A DNA stretch of 64,000 nucleotides from Ruminococcus callidus (GCF_020709055.1 NZ_JAJFCK010000002.1:1-64000); one strand, 5' to 3'; counted from the stretch's first letter, positions 34,639 to 44,398 are shown. The notes: generated by a model from the letters alone, not told the origin. Numbers and translations are program-made.

Positions 34639-34852
34639 CAAAAGAGCACCCCCACAGGGTATAGTTGCGTTGACGCACAACTATACCCTTACGCCAGACA
34701 GAAGACCTAACCCGTATTCTGTACTGACTTGTGAGAATGCTGTTCATGTATCCGTTTTGTAAGTGGCTGTCCGGTCACTCAAAATGCGATGCTTTGAATA
34801 GATTTTTGCGAGCCTGTCCAGAGTACCATTCTGGCAGGCTTGCTCTTTTTTT
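34639..34852 (+). ncRNA. Unidentified structured small RNA
   Basis: A unit of about 210 nt bounded by a good promoter and an intrinsic terminator, without a plausible reading frame. Near its 5' end is a long hairpin, GGGTATAGTT / AACTATACCC, capped by GCG-TTGA-CGC with a 2-nt bulge (about 34659-34690). The last hairpin is the terminator. I could not match it with confidence to 6S, SRP, tmRNA or a T-box by eye. Confidence 0.55.
34808..34852 (+). terminator. Terminator of the unidentified small RNA
   Basis: The stem GCGAGCCTG / CAGGCTTGC continues as CCAGA / TCTGG around a 7-nt loop and is followed by seven T. Confidence 0.85.
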
Positions 34853-35067
34853 AAACAATCCCAAACAATCAAACATCTTATATCAGCATTTTTTGCTGAC
34901 GGTACTTTCTGTGCATTCGTTCAAACCGTTATCATCAAACGAATTGGTTTGGACTCAGCCGCTGCAAAGTAGTGAGGATGTTGCCGTTCGGTGGTATGTG
35001 AAGCGTTCTATTCAGACGCTTTACACCATTTTTTATGATACACAGTCTTTCGACTGATTGATTTCAA

Positions 35068-35137
35068 AAAGAACATTCAGGCAAATGAGTAACTGTTCCT
35101 TTTCCTCCCAGTTTCTTCACTTGCTTGAATGTTCTTT
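35068..35137 (-). terminator. Terminator downstream of tRNA-fMet
   Basis: A long stem, AAAGAACATTCA (35068-35079) with TGAATGTTCTTT (35126-35137), extended by GCAA/TTGC. Read on the minus strand it ends in a T run just after the tRNA. Confidence 0.65.
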
Positions 35138-35143
35138 TCATTT

Positions 35144-35220
<77 letters not shown>

Positions 35221-35251
35221 ATATTTACTGTCTCCTCATGGCGACTAGTAT

Positions 35252-35280
35252 AGTATACCACAGTTTCCGCCGAATGTCAA
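35252..35280 (-). promoter_or_regulatory. Promoter of tRNA-fMet
   Basis: Minus strand: TTGACA (35280-35275), 17-nt spacer, TATACT (35257-35252). Confidence 0.85.
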
Positions 35281-35435
35281 TCAGATTTCTCAAAAACAAT
35301 GTTTTTTTAAGTTGCGAGAACTTTTTTATTAGATAAGAAAGTGATATACGCAAATCAATGCAGCTAAAAGCGATTTCCGCTCACTATTTCGATACACCAG
35401 CCCCGCCACTGCCCCTTACCGCACATTTCGAGCAC

Positions 35436-35471
35436 AAAAAAGAGCACCCATGCCGTCCCGCACAGGTGCTC
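35436..35471 (-). terminator. Terminator of the metal-transport operon
   Basis: Minus strand: the stem GAGCACC / GGTGCTC, with extra inner pairing, is followed by six T. Confidence 0.75.
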
Positions 35472-35502
35472 CGGAATCCATACGATTCTATTCCATCACG
35501 TT

Positions 35503-37359
35503 TTACTTCTGCCGCATTGCACGAGTGGCGTTCAGGATGGCGATCACAGAAACGCCAACATCTGCAAACACCGCCCAGCCGATGCCGGCCAGACCGCAGG
35601 CACCCAGCACCAGAATCACTGCCTTCACGCCCAAGGCGAACACAATGTTTTCCCGTGCCAGACGCATGGTCTTCCTGGCAACTCGCACGGCAAACGCCAG
35701 CTTCGAGGGCTTATCGTCCAGAATGACCAGATCGGCAGCGGCAATCGCTGCGTCCGAGCCAAGACCGCCCATGGCAACGCCCACATCAGACTGTGCCAGC
35801 ACCGGCGCATCGTTCATGCCGTCACCCACAAAGACCAGTGTTCTGCCGCTGGACAGCTTCTCCCGATACTGCTGCATATAGGAAACCTTGTCTGCCGGAA
35901 GGCACTTTGCGTGCACCTCATCCAGCTGCAATGCCTCACCCACAGCCTTTGCCGTCAATTCGCTGTCACCGGTCAGCATTGCCAGACAATCGATGCCGGA
36001 ACGGCGCAGCTCCCGCACTGCCTCGGCGGAATCCGGCTTGATGGCATCGGCGATGAGCAGATAGCCGGCATACACGCCATCCACGGCAACATGCACTGCC
36101 GTGCCTATCTGCCGGGGCACCAGCGGTTCCAGCCCAGCCTCCTGCAAATACGCTGCATTACCGGCGAGCACTTTCTTTCCGTCCACCAGCGCCGAAACAC
36201 CATGGCCGGCGGATTCCTGAATGTCCTGCACACGAGAGGTGTCCAGTTCCTTTCCGTATGCCTCACGCAGTGACTGCCCGATGGGGTGGTTGGAAGCGGA
36301 CTCTGCCAGTGCTGCCAGCTCCAGCTGCTCCGCCTCGGAGATGCCCACGGCGTTCTGCTGGGTCACATGGAACTTGCCCTCTGTCAGTGTGCCGGTCTTA
36401 TCCATGACCACAATTTCCGCATGGGAGAGTGCCTCCAGATAGTTGCTGCCCTTGACCAAAACGCCCTGTTTGGAGGCGCAGCCAATGCCGCCGAAAAAGC
36501 TGAGGGGAACGGAAATGACCAGTGCGCACGGGCAGGAGATAATCAGGAATGTCAGTGCACGATAGATCCACTCGCTCCACGCCTGACCGGTAATCAGCGG
36601 GGGAAGCACTGCCAGAATCACCGCAGCGATGACCACACAGGGGGTATAGTAGCGTGCAAACTTGGTGATAAACTGCTCGGTCTTTGCCTTGCTGGAGGCG
36701 GAACTCTCCACCATCTCCATAATTTTTGCTGCTGTGGACTCCGAAGCCGGTTTCGTCACAGTCAGCTCAATGGCACCGCTCAGGTTCACGCAGCCGCTGA
36801 ACACCTCGTCGCCCTCTTTGACAGATGCCGGCATGGATTCTCCGGTGAGTGCAGCGGTATCCAGTGTGGTGTGTCCCTGAAATACCACGGCATCCAGCGG
36901 GATCTTCTCGCCGGCACGCACCAGAATGTGTTCGCCGACTTCTACCTCGTCCACCAGAACGGTTTCCGGCTTTCCGTCCCGCAGCACTGTTGCCTCATCC
37001 GGACAGAGATCCAGCAGATCCGAAACTGCCTGCCGGGAACGACCCACCGCCATCTGTTCAAACCACGTTCCGATCTGGTAGAACAGAATGACTTCCACTG
37101 CTTCGGGATATTCTCCGATGGCAAACGCCGCCACGGATGCCACTGCCATCAGGAAATTTTCATCGAAAATCTGACCATGTGCGATGTTCCGGCCGGCTTT
37201 ATAGATGACATCCCATCCCGCCTCCGCATAAACAGCGAGAAAGAGAATCAGTTCCCCCCACCATGGCAGATCGACCACATGCTTTATCACCACGGCCACG
37301 GCAAACAGCACCGCACCCACAATGATCTTCACCAATAAGTTTCGCTGTCTTTTTGTCAT
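35503..37359 (-). CDS. Heavy-metal P1B-type ATPase (Zn/Cd/Pb type)
   Basis: A 618-residue membrane pump. Motifs: TGES in the actuator domain, SCPCALVI (C276, C278) in the metal-binding membrane helix, the phosphorylation site D320 in DKTGTLT, SNHPIG, AGHGVSA, MLTGDS and GDGMNDAPVLAQSDV. The CPC motif and the C-terminal pair of helices fit the zinc/cadmium/lead exporters. It has no N-terminal HMA domain; that domain is a separate gene just upstream. ATG 37359 follows GAGGAGG; the longer frame has no such site. Transcribed with the HMA gene from the promoter-operator at 37.7 kb. Confidence 0.9.
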   Translation of the reverse strand: MTKRQRNLLVKIIVGAVLFAVAVVIKHVVDLPWWGELILFLAVYAEAGWDVIYKAGRNIAHGQIFDENFLMAVASVAAFAIGEYPEAVEVILFYQIGTWFEQMAVGRSRQAVSDLLDLCPDEATVLRDGKPETVLVDEVEVGEHILVRAGEKIPLDAVVFQGHTTLDTAALTGESMPASVKEGDEVFSGCVNLSGAIELTVTKPASESTAAKIMEMVESSASSKAKTEQFITKFARYYTPCVVIAAVILAVLPPLITGQAWSEWIYRALTFLIISCPCALVISVPLSFFGGIGCASKQGVLVKGSNYLEALSHAEIVVMDKTGTLTEGKFHVTQQNAVGISEAEQLELAALAESASNHPIGQSLREAYGKELDTSRVQDIQESAGHGVSALVDGKKVLAGNAAYLQEAGLEPLVPRQIGTAVHVAVDGVYAGYLLIADAIKPDSAEAVRELRRSGIDCLAMLTGDSELTAKAVGEALQLDEVHAKCLPADKVSYMQQYREKLSSGRTLVFVGDGMNDAPVLAQSDVGVAMGGLGSDAAIAAADLVILDDKPSKLAFAVRVARKTMRLARENIVFALGVKAVILVLGACGLAGIGWAVFADVGVSVIAILNATRAMRQK

Positions 37360-37455
37360 ACAGATTCCTCCTCGCCTGTTATGCTGCAAAAAAAGACAAA
37401 GCGCCCGTTCCGCATTCTCTTACAATACGGAACAGACACTCTTCTGCTCCGTTCA

Positions 37456-37677
37456 TTACCTGACGATCAGATCGCAGTCCGGCTCTACCCGATGGATGCA
37501 CTTCTGCACTTCCTTGAGCACCTTCGGCAGGTCTGCTTCCTCTGCCTCCAGCGTCAGCTTCTGGGTCATGAAGCTAACAGTAGCAGACTGCACGCCATCC
37601 AGCTTCTGAATGGCAGCCTCCATTTTTGCAGCGCAGTTTGCGCAGTCCAGATTCTCCAAACGATATACCTTTTTCAT
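37456..37677 (-). CDS. HMA-domain metal chaperone
   Basis: A 73-residue ferredoxin-like heavy-metal-associated domain. The metal site is LDCANC (C12, C15), a DCxxC form that is frequent with Zn/Cd ATPases and differs from the MxCxxC of copper carriers. It probably hands metal to the ATPase encoded 96 nt downstream, or acts as its detached N-terminal domain. CAGGAGGAATT lies before ATG 37677. Confidence 0.85.
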   Translation of the reverse strand: MKKVYRLENLDCANCAAKMEAAIQKLDGVQSATVSFMTQKLTLEAEEADLPKVLKEVQKCIHRVEPDCDLIVR

Positions 37678-37699
37678 CACAATTCCTCCTGATATTTTC

Positions 37700-37752
37700 A
37701 TATGAACGATTGTTCATGTGTTCATTATACGAAATATCCGGCGGAATGTCAA
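37700..37752 (-). promoter_or_regulatory. Metal-responsive promoter with ArsR/SmtB-like operator
   Basis: Minus strand: TTGACA (37752-37747), 17-nt spacer, TATAAT (37729-37724). An imperfect palindrome, ATATGAAC-GATT-GTTCATGT (37700-37719), covers the start region, and an extra half site TGAAC overlaps the -10 box. This resembles ArsR/SmtB operators (CadC, CzrA type). No such regulator gene is in the window. Confidence 0.65.
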
Positions 37753-37826
37753 GCGTTTTTCGGAAGAAAACAATGATTTTCCCAAAAACAAATTTTCCAA
37801 AGAAAATTCGGAGGAAAGCAGAAAAA

Positions 37827-37856
37827 AAGAACGCATTCCGTCCGGAATACGTTCTT
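37827..37856 (-). terminator. Terminator of the GH95-GH26 operon
   Basis: The stem AAGAACGCATTCCG / CGGAATACGTTCTT, with one mismatch, is followed on the minus strand by a T run. Confidence 0.8.
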
Positions 37857-37893
37857 GTCTCAAATCTATGGCAAAAGAAATAGAATCCAGTGA

Positions 37894-39462
37894 TTAGGGC
37901 TGATAATCGCCCCGCACCAGTGCGCCCTCCGAGTGGTAGACCGAGAGCAGCGCATCGTTGCTGGTGTACTCGCCCAGATACGGCGCATACCACAATCCGA
38001 AGAACGACCACACCGCATTGTCACGGAACATGGCGTTCATGTCGGGGACGGTACTGCACTCGCTGAGCGCCAGAAGTTTTCCGCCGGTCATATTCCGCAG
38101 CGCCACATACTGTTCGTACCGGCTGCCGTACGCCTCCGTCTTGTCCTTGACATAGACATCCAGTGAGGCGATATCGTACTGGGATTTGTTCACCTGATAG
38201 CTGCTGCTCTGTCCGTTCCAGATCCAGAGGAGGTTGTTCAGCTGGTGGTACTCCGTCATGCGGGTGTACATCAGTTCCCACAGCCAGCGGTAGGCATCCG
38301 CACCGGAAGCCCCCCACCAGAACCAGTCGCCGCCCGCCTCCATAAGCGGCCGCCACAGTACAGGCACATCCGCATCCGCCAGCTTTTTCAGCTGTTCCGA
38401 AACGGCGTCGATGTCCTGAATCATGGCATAGCAGCCCTCACTAATCTCGCCGGATGCCGCCATCTGCGAAAGCTGGGCATCTGTCGCCGTCGCAATGTCC
38501 TTGTCTGTCACGGCAGCGGAGAGATCGAACGTGGTGTCCTTGGCGTAGATGGAGGCGTTTCCGGCAGGCGCATTCCAGTACCATGAGAGTCCCGCAATAC
38601 CGCCCTCCTGCGCCCATGCAAGACTGTCCTCCACGGCGGTCGCCTGCGCAGCGTTTCCGCCGTTGCGGGAGTAGTTCTGCATATCAGCAAACCGGATGAG
38701 AGGATATGCGCCGGTCACCTGATAGATCTGTTCCAGCTCCCTGTTGGTGCTGTCCGAGACGTACTGTCCGGTGACGATCTTCCTGCCATAGCTGTCTGCG
38801 AGAAATTTCAGCAGCGCTTTGGCAGATGCCGAGGCGTGGGGATTCACCGGTGTCTGCGAAATAGCAGCGTCCTCATCGTACAGGCTGGTGTTGTTCACCA
38901 GTTCCACGCAGTCAATATCCACAATTCCGCTCACCGGCTCGATTTCCAGCTTGCATTTGCCCTTGGAGAGGAAGATGCCCTGTACCGTTGCACGGACAAA
39001 GTTCTCGTTCTCCTCGGCTTTCAGGGTGTACACCGGCTCGCCGTTGGCGAGAATGCGGCAGGTGGACGGCGTATCCGCACCCAGCACCACGGTAATGTCA
39101 TAGTGCTGCGTCGCCGGAATATCCGCCTCCAGCTCCAATGTGCTCCCGTTCTCCGCATTCAGTCCGCTGAGGTAGCCCGTTCCGGAATATCCCAGACGGG
39201 GTACGATGGACACGGAGCATCCCGTGGGAATAGAACCGTCCTCCGCCTCCAGGGTAATGTCCGCCTCCTCCCGTGTGATCTCCGGCACTTGCAGCGCCAC
39301 GGATTCGTGGGAGGGCTGTTCGGCGGCCGTCGCCACGGGAACGAGCGGGGTCGTCTCCGTGGCAGCGATCAGTTCCGGCATGGTGTCCTGTTCAATTTTT
39401 GCACAGCCGGTGAGCAGCATTGCCGCTGCCGCTGCCACGCTGAAAATTCGCCATTTGTTCAT
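37894..39462 (-). CDS. GH26 beta-mannanase lipoprotein with CBM35-like domain
   Basis: A 522-residue protein. A lipoprotein signal ends in LLTGC (Cys near 20). Residues 60-190 resemble a CBM35 (LEAEDGSIPTGCS, GYSGTGYLSGL, DIDCVELVN). The GH26 domain covers the rest: the acid/base Glu is E375 in WRPLMEAGGDWFWWG and the nucleophile E468 in LLALSECST. GH26 enzymes usually have His before the acid/base Glu (RPLHE); here it is Met374. The enzyme likely cleaves beta-mannan at the cell surface. ATG 39462 follows CAGGAGA. Second gene of an operon with GH95. Confidence 0.85.
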   Translation of the reverse strand: MNKWRIFSVAAAAAMLLTGCAKIEQDTMPELIAATETTPLVPVATAAEQPSHESVALQVPEITREEADITLEAEDGSIPTGCSVSIVPRLGYSGTGYLSGLNAENGSTLELEADIPATQHYDITVVLGADTPSTCRILANGEPVYTLKAEENENFVRATVQGIFLSKGKCKLEIEPVSGIVDIDCVELVNNTSLYDEDAAISQTPVNPHASASAKALLKFLADSYGRKIVTGQYVSDSTNRELEQIYQVTGAYPLIRFADMQNYSRNGGNAAQATAVEDSLAWAQEGGIAGLSWYWNAPAGNASIYAKDTTFDLSAAVTDKDIATATDAQLSQMAASGEISEGCYAMIQDIDAVSEQLKKLADADVPVLWRPLMEAGGDWFWWGASGADAYRWLWELMYTRMTEYHQLNNLLWIWNGQSSSYQVNKSQYDIASLDVYVKDKTEAYGSRYEQYVALRNMTGGKLLALSECSTVPDMNAMFRDNAVWSFFGLWYAPYLGEYTSNDALLSVYHSEGALVRGDYQP

Positions 39463-39492
39463 GTTCTTTTCTCCTGTATTCAAAGGGAACGG

Positions 39493-41814
39493 TCACGCCC
39501 TGATGCGATAGGAACCCCCAGTCTCTGTGGGGAATGTGAGCAGTGTGCCGTCCACACGGGCATCCACCGAGCCGGCATCGCTGCTGACGCTGATGACCGT
39601 ATTAGCACGGACTGTGCAGGGGTTGCCGCAGAGCGAGCGAATCGAAGCCGACTCCAGTTTCCCGCCGTGCCAGATGATGTCCACCTCAAAACCGCCTCTT
39701 GCCCGCAGCCCGAAGATGCTGCCGTCCGGCCACGCCTCCGGCAGCGCCGGCAGAAGGTGAATCTCTCCGCAGTGGCTTTGCAGCAGGCATTCCGCAATGG
39801 CAGCCGTACCGCCGAAATTGCCGTCGATCTGGAACGGCGGATGGGAGTCCAGCAGGTTGGGATTGGTAGACCACGCCAGCAGCTGCTGCAAGTTCTCGTA
39901 TGCCATACCGCTGTCCAGCAGACGTGCCCACATGTTGATGATCCAGGCACGGCTCCAGCCCGTGTGTCCGCCGCCATGGATCAGTCGGCGAATCAGGGTG
40001 GCACGTGCTGCCTTGCCAAGCTCCGGCGTGTGGTTGGGCGAGATGAGGTCTGCCGGATAGAGAGCAAACAGATGGGAGATGTGGCGGTGGCCGATCTCCA
40101 CTTCCTCATAATCCTTTGCCCACTCCTGAATCTGTCCGTACTTGCCAGTTTTCAGCGGCGGCAGTTTTTTCAGAAGTTCCGCCAGCTGTGCTGCAAATGC
40201 CTCGTCCCGTCCCAGCAGCTGACTGCTCCGGATCACATCACGGAACAGCACACGGAGAATCTCGGTGTCCATGGTCGGCCCACTGCAAAGGCTGCCCTTT
40301 GCGCCGCTCTCTGTTTGATAGGTATTTTCCGGCGAAACGGACGGACAGGTCACCAGTTCGCCGTTTTCATTTTCAATGAGGTAGTCCACGAAAAACAGAG
40401 CAGCCTCCCGCATCGCCTCATAGTGCTGGTCGAGGAACGCCAAATCCTGCGTAAACTCGTAGTGCTCGAAAATGTGCAGGCAGAGCCATGCTGCCCCCAT
40501 GGGCCAGATGGTCGCCGGCATCCACAGATCCTGCGGAGCGGTGTCGCCCCAGATGTCGGTGTTGTGGTGGCAGACAAAACCACGGCAGCCGTACATCGCC
40601 TGCGCCGTTTCGTGACCGGACGGGCGCATCCGCTCGATGAGGTCGAACAGCGGCAGGTGGCACTCCGACAGATTGCACACCTCCGCCGGCCAGTAGTTCA
40701 TCTGGGTGTTGATATTGATGGTATAGCGGCAGCCCCACGCCGGCCACATGTCCTGATTCCAGATTCCCTGCAGGTTCATGGGCTGTGTTCCGGGACGGCT
40801 GGCGGAGAGCATGAGGTATCTGCCGTAATTAAAGTACAGCACTGCCAGCTTGCTGTCGTGGATCTGAAGCTTGCACTCTTTGTGGTCGCCCTCATCTCCG
40901 TGCAGCCGCTTCAGGCGCTCGTCTGTGGGCAGCGCACTGCCGCCCTCACTGTTGTCCGGCAGCGTAAAGCGCACCCGCCGGAACTTCTCCTGATAGTCCG
41001 AAAGATGGCGGTAAAGCAGTTCTTCATAGCTGCAATCCGCTGCATAAGAGGCATCCAGCTTTGCCGCATCTTCGTAGGACTCGCCGTGATAGAAGCTGGT
41101 TCCCACGCTCAGAAGCAGCGTTGCCTCATTGGCGTTGGCAATCACCAGCGAACCGCCCACCGTCCGGATGCTTCCGCCCTCTGCGGTGCCAGTGAGTGCA
41201 GCGGCAAAGAAAATGCCGTCCCGGCTTCCGGTGCCGCCGGTGTAGAGAATCATATTCTCATAGTCGGTGCAGGGTCGATTGTCGTCGTAGTAGTCATCCC
41301 GTCCGTCCAGACTGGCACGGAGGGAGATCATGCCGGGCTTGCTGGCTGCGATATGGATGACCAGCACCCGATCCGGCACCGACACGAACATCTCCCGCAC
41401 ATAGGTCACATCGTCTGCGGTGAAGCGCACCGTTGCCAGCGCCTCTTCCAGATCCAGCGCACGCTGGTACTGCTTTGCCTTGCCGGAAAATTTCATGTGC
41501 AGATTCAGATCGCCCAGCGGCATGTAGTGGCGGGAATTGGGCGTCACGCCCTGCATCTTCTGAAATGCGACGGTCTCCGCCTCCTGAATTTTTTCCTCCC
41601 GCAGCAGAGCACGGACTTCTTCTAGACCCTCCCGTGCGTCAGGATTGTTCCGGTTCCGCTTTCCGCCGGACCAGACAGAATCCTCGTTGAGTTTCAGCAC
41701 CTCGTCTGCTGTTCCGCCAAATACCATGGCACCGATTCTGCCGTTTCCGATCGGCAGTGCATGGTCAAAATCTTCTGCCGGCTTTGTATACCAAAGCATA
41801 GTTTCTGCATCCAT
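39493..41814 (-). CDS. GH95 alpha-L-fucosidase or alpha-L-galactosidase
   Basis: A 773-residue enzyme without a signal peptide, so probably cytoplasmic. The start ([25 protein letters not shown], [10 protein letters not shown]) is the GH95 N-terminal beta-domain. [19 protein letters not shown] in the centre holds the family's catalytic Asn residues, and [12 protein letters not shown] precedes it. It removes alpha-linked L-fucose or L-galactose from side chains, such as those of xyloglucan; which sugar cannot be told by eye. ATG 41814 follows GGAGGA. The GH26 gene starts 30 nt after its stop. Confidence 0.88.
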   Translation of the reverse strand: MDAETMLWYTKPAEDFDHALPIGNGRIGAMVFGGTADEVLKLNEDSVWSGGKRNRNNPDAREGLEEVRALLREEKIQEAETVAFQKMQGVTPNSRHYMPLGDLNLHMKFSGKAKQYQRALDLEEALATVRFTADDVTYVREMFVSVPDRVLVIHIAASKPGMISLRASLDGRDDYYDDNRPCTDYENMILYTGGTGSRDGIFFAAALTGTAEGGSIRTVGGSLVIANANEATLLLSVGTSFYHGESYEDAAKLDASYAADCSYEELLYRHLSDYQEKFRRVRFTLPDNSEGGSALPTDERLKRLHGDEGDHKECKLQIHDSKLAVLYFNYGRYLMLSASRPGTQPMNLQGIWNQDMWPAWGCRYTININTQMNYWPAEVCNLSECHLPLFDLIERMRPSGHETAQAMYGCRGFVCHHNTDIWGDTAPQDLWMPATIWPMGAAWLCLHIFEHYEFTQDLAFLDQHYEAMREAALFFVDYLIENENGELVTCPSVSPENTYQTESGAKGSLCSGPTMDTEILRVLFRDVIRSSQLLGRDEAFAAQLAELLKKLPPLKTGKYGQIQEWAKDYEEVEIGHRHISHLFALYPADLISPNHTPELGKAARATLIRRLIHGGGHTGWSRAWIINMWARLLDSGMAYENLQQLLAWSTNPNLLDSHPPFQIDGNFGGTAAIAECLLQSHCGEIHLLPALPEAWPDGSIFGLRARGGFEVDIIWHGGKLESASIRSLCGNPCTVRANTVISVSSDAGSVDARVDGTLLTFPTETGGSYRIRA

Positions 41815-41880
41815 TTGCGCTCCTCCGTTTCCCCTCGGCACATTTCCCTGCTCTGAAAGTCGTTCTCCTCGTTACACAAA

Positions 41881-41906
41881 GAAAGCGCCGATGAAATCAG
41901 CGCTTC
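41881..41906 (-). terminator. Terminator of RNase P RNA
   Basis: Minus strand: GAAGCGCTGAT / ATCGGCGCTTTC stem with one mismatch, followed by a short T-rich stretch. Confidence 0.7.
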
Positions 41907-41909
41907 TCC

Positions 41910-42255
41910 TTATGACCAGACCTATAAGCCGAGTTCTGTCGTGTGTGATAATTTATCTAGCCTGCAAGTCGCCTCACAGTTCAAGCCGCCATTACGCCGC
42001 TGCCCACCGGACCGATGTTGCGGCAGTGCGTACCAATAGGCGTTGCATCGGATAAGGTTTACATAGCAGTGCAGTCTCCTGCACTCTGGTGCGCTCTTAC
42101 CGCACCTTTCCACCCTTACCGTACCGAAGTACGGCGGTATCTCTCTGTTGCACTAGCTCTAGAGTCGCCTCCGGCTGCCGTTAGCAGCTATCCCGTCCTA
42201 TGATGCTCGGACTTTCCTCATGGCAAACGCCACGCTATCACACAGCCTGCTCATA
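41910..42255 (-). ncRNA. rnpB: RNase P RNA
   Basis: About 345 nt on the minus strand. Diagnostic blocks are GAGGAAAGTCCGAGC near the 5' end, GGTAAGGGTGGAAAGGTGCG in the middle, and ACAGAACTCGGCTTATAGGT at the 3' end, with the GATAGC/GCTGC pairings of a class A RNA. It is the catalytic part of the tRNA 5'-processing enzyme. Confidence 0.95.
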
Positions 42256-42263
42256 ATGGTATT

Positions 42264-42292
42264 ATTATAGCCGATTTTCTGCGGTTTGTCAA
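42264..42292 (-). promoter_or_regulatory. Promoter of RNase P RNA
   Basis: Minus strand: TTGACA (42292-42287), 17-nt spacer, TATAAT (42269-42264), about 10 nt before the RNA 5' end. Confidence 0.9.
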
Positions 42293-42464
42293 GAGCCAAA
42301 CGCCGTCTGTTTTGCGGGAAATCCGTCTGATGCAGGAATTTTTCCGTCTTTTCTGAAAAACAGAGAAAGGATACGAAATTTTTGTGCAGAAATCCGGCAG
42401 CACAGGGAATTTTTTCTTCTGCGGGAAGCGGCGATGGATTTTCCCGAAAACCGCTGGTTTTTTC

Positions 42465-42493
42465 TTGACAAAAATAGGGGAACATAGTATAAT
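42465..42493 (+). promoter_or_regulatory. Promoter of the acyl-CoA synthetase gene
   Basis: TTGACA (42465-42470), 17-nt spacer, TATAAT (42488-42493). The leader of about 110 nt before the ATG has no obvious conserved structure. Between this and the rnpB promoter nothing else is seen. Confidence 0.9.
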
Positions 42494-42610
42494 AAAAAAT
42501 AGCTGCTGTCATTTTTTTGTCGGCAGCAGAAACTTCTTTCACTGAGAAAGCTGCGGAAAAATTCCGCTTCGTGAAAAATAACTTAAATTTAGGAAAAGAG
42601 GCACTCGCTC

Positions 42611-44281
42611 ATGTTACTCGACAAATACCTGCCACGTATCGATTTCGACAGCTATGAGGACTTCAAAGCCAACTACCGTGTCAACGTTCCGGCCGACTTC
42701 AACTTCGGATTTGACATTGTGGACGAATGGGCAAAACAGGAGCCGGAAAAGAAGGCTCTGGTCTGGTGCGACGATGAGGGCGGCGACCGCACCTTCACCT
42801 TCACCGACATCTCCCGCCTGTCCAATCAGGCAGCCAACTACTTCACAAGCCTTGGCATCCGGAAAGGCACTGTTGTGATGCTGATCCTGCGCCGCCGCTG
42901 GGAGTACTGGGTATGCGCTGTGGCACTGCACAAGATCGGCGCAATCCTGATCCCCGGCTCGCTGCAGCTGGCAAAGAAAGACCTGATCTACCGTGGAAAC
43001 AGCGCAAAGATCCACACCATGATCTGCGTAGATGACAACTATGTCATCGAACAGGTTGACCATGCGCAGCCGTCCGTTCCCAGCATCCAGCACAAGATCA
43101 TCGTGGGCAAGAGCCGTGAGGGCTGGCGCAATTTCCACGAGGAAGTTGCCGCATTTCCGGAAACCTTTGCACGCCCTACCGGCGACGCTGCCACCAAGGT
43201 AAGCGACACCATGATCGTCTACTTCACTTCCGGCACCACCGGCGACCCGAAGATGGTGCAGCACGATTTCTCCCACCCGCTGGGACACATCGTCACCGCA
43301 AAGTACTGGCAGCAGGTACAGGAGAACAAGCTCCACATGAGCGTTTCCGATTCCGGCTGGGCAAAGTTCGGCTGGGGCAAAATCTACGGCCAGTGGATCT
43401 GCGGTGCTGTGATCTTCGCCTATGACATGGCAAAGTTCGTCCCCACTCATCTGCTCCAGAAAATGCAGGACTACAAACTCACCACATTCTGCGCACCGCC
43501 TACCATGTACCGCTTTATGCTGCAGGAGGACGTGGCATCCTATGATCTGTCCAGCATCCAGAATTTCTCCACCGCTGGCGAGCCGCTGAACCCCGAGGTA
43601 TTCTACCAGTGGCAGAAGCTGACCGGCAAGGAGATTCGGGAGGGCTTCGGTCAGACCGAGGGCACCGTTCTGCTGGCAAACTTCCCGTGGATCACGCCCA
43701 AGCCCGGCTCTACCGGCAAGCCCTCTCCGCTGTACGACATCACCCTGTTACAAGACGACGGCACACCGGCTCCGGACGGCGAACACGGTGCGCTGGTAAT
43801 GCAGAACCTGAAAAAAGCATGGCCCACCGGTCTGTTTGTGGGATACTACCAGAACCCCGAAATGACACAGGAGATTCTGGGCAGCGGCAGCTACTGCCCC
43901 CACGATGTGTTCGAACGTGACAAGGACGGCTACTATTGGTTCGTAGGACGCAATGACGATGTTATCAAGTGCTCCGGCTACCGCATCGGCCCGTTCGAGG
44001 TAGAAAGTGCCCTCATCGAGCATCCGGCAGTCGTTGAGTGTGCCATCACCGCTGCACCGGATCCCATCCGTGGACAGGTTGTCAAGGCAACCGTTGTTCT
44101 GGCAAAGGGCTATACCCCCAGTCCGGAGCTGACCAAGGAACTGCAAAACCACGTAAAGCACACCACAGCCCCCTACAAGTACCCCCGTATCATCGAGTAC
44201 GTGGACGAGCTGCCGAAAACACTGGGCGGCAAGATCAAGCGTGCGCAGATCCGCAAGGCAGACGAGACTGCGCAGAACTGA
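42611..44281 (+). CDS. AMP-forming acyl-CoA synthetase
   Basis: A 556-residue adenylate-forming enzyme. Motifs: the P-loop YFTSGTTGDPKMV near 210, the GEPLNPE region, REGFGQTEGT near 345, the hinge YWFVGRNDDVIKCSGYRIGP near 445-465, and the C-terminal catalytic Lys in PKTLGGKIKR. SGWAKFGWGKIYG places it with the medium-chain acyl-CoA synthetase (ACSM-like) group and not with acetyl-CoA synthetase proper. It activates a carboxylic acid to its CoA ester; the substrate is unknown. Single-gene transcription unit. Confidence 0.88.
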   Translation: MLLDKYLPRIDFDSYEDFKANYRVNVPADFNFGFDIVDEWAKQEPEKKALVWCDDEGGDRTFTFTDISRLSNQAANYFTSLGIRKGTVVMLILRRRWEYWVCAVALHKIGAILIPGSLQLAKKDLIYRGNSAKIHTMICVDDNYVIEQVDHAQPSVPSIQHKIIVGKSREGWRNFHEEVAAFPETFARPTGDAATKVSDTMIVYFTSGTTGDPKMVQHDFSHPLGHIVTAKYWQQVQENKLHMSVSDSGWAKFGWGKIYGQWICGAVIFAYDMAKFVPTHLLQKMQDYKLTTFCAPPTMYRFMLQEDVASYDLSSIQNFSTAGEPLNPEVFYQWQKLTGKEIREGFGQTEGTVLLANFPWITPKPGSTGKPSPLYDITLLQDDGTPAPDGEHGALVMQNLKKAWPTGLFVGYYQNPEMTQEILGSGSYCPHDVFERDKDGYYWFVGRNDDVIKCSGYRIGPFEVESALIEHPAVVECAITAAPDPIRGQVVKATVVLAKGYTPSPELTKELQNHVKHTTAPYKYPRIIEYVDELPKTLGGKIKRAQIRKADETAQN

Positions 44282-44311
44282 GAACCCGTTTCCATATAAA
44301 TATGATATTCG

Positions 44312-44345
44312 AGCACCGTACAGCATCTGCTGTGCGGTGCTTTTT
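44312..44345 (+). terminator. Terminator of the acyl-CoA synthetase gene
   Basis: The stem AGCACCGTACAGCA / TGCTGTGCGGTGCT, with one mismatch, is followed by five T. Confidence 0.9.
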
Positions 44346-44398
44346 GCGACTTCTTCTCATATCATTATAGAAAATTTACTAGTTTCACATCTGATTTG

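Noticed and set aside
34731..35057. 108-residue plus-strand frame
   Set aside because: It runs through the terminator of the small RNA, lacks a ribosome site and shows no protein-like pattern.
35503..37389. Copper-type P1B ATPase
   Set aside because: The CPC motif alone does not prove copper, and the partner HMA protein has DCxxC and not MxCxxC, which fits zinc/cadmium/lead better.
38836..41625. 929-residue plus-strand frame
   Set aside because: It lies antisense to the GH95 and GH26 genes, has an unlikely amino-acid make-up and no ribosome site.
42198..42542. 114-residue minus-strand frame
   Set aside because: It overlaps the RNase P RNA 5' end and both flanking promoters.
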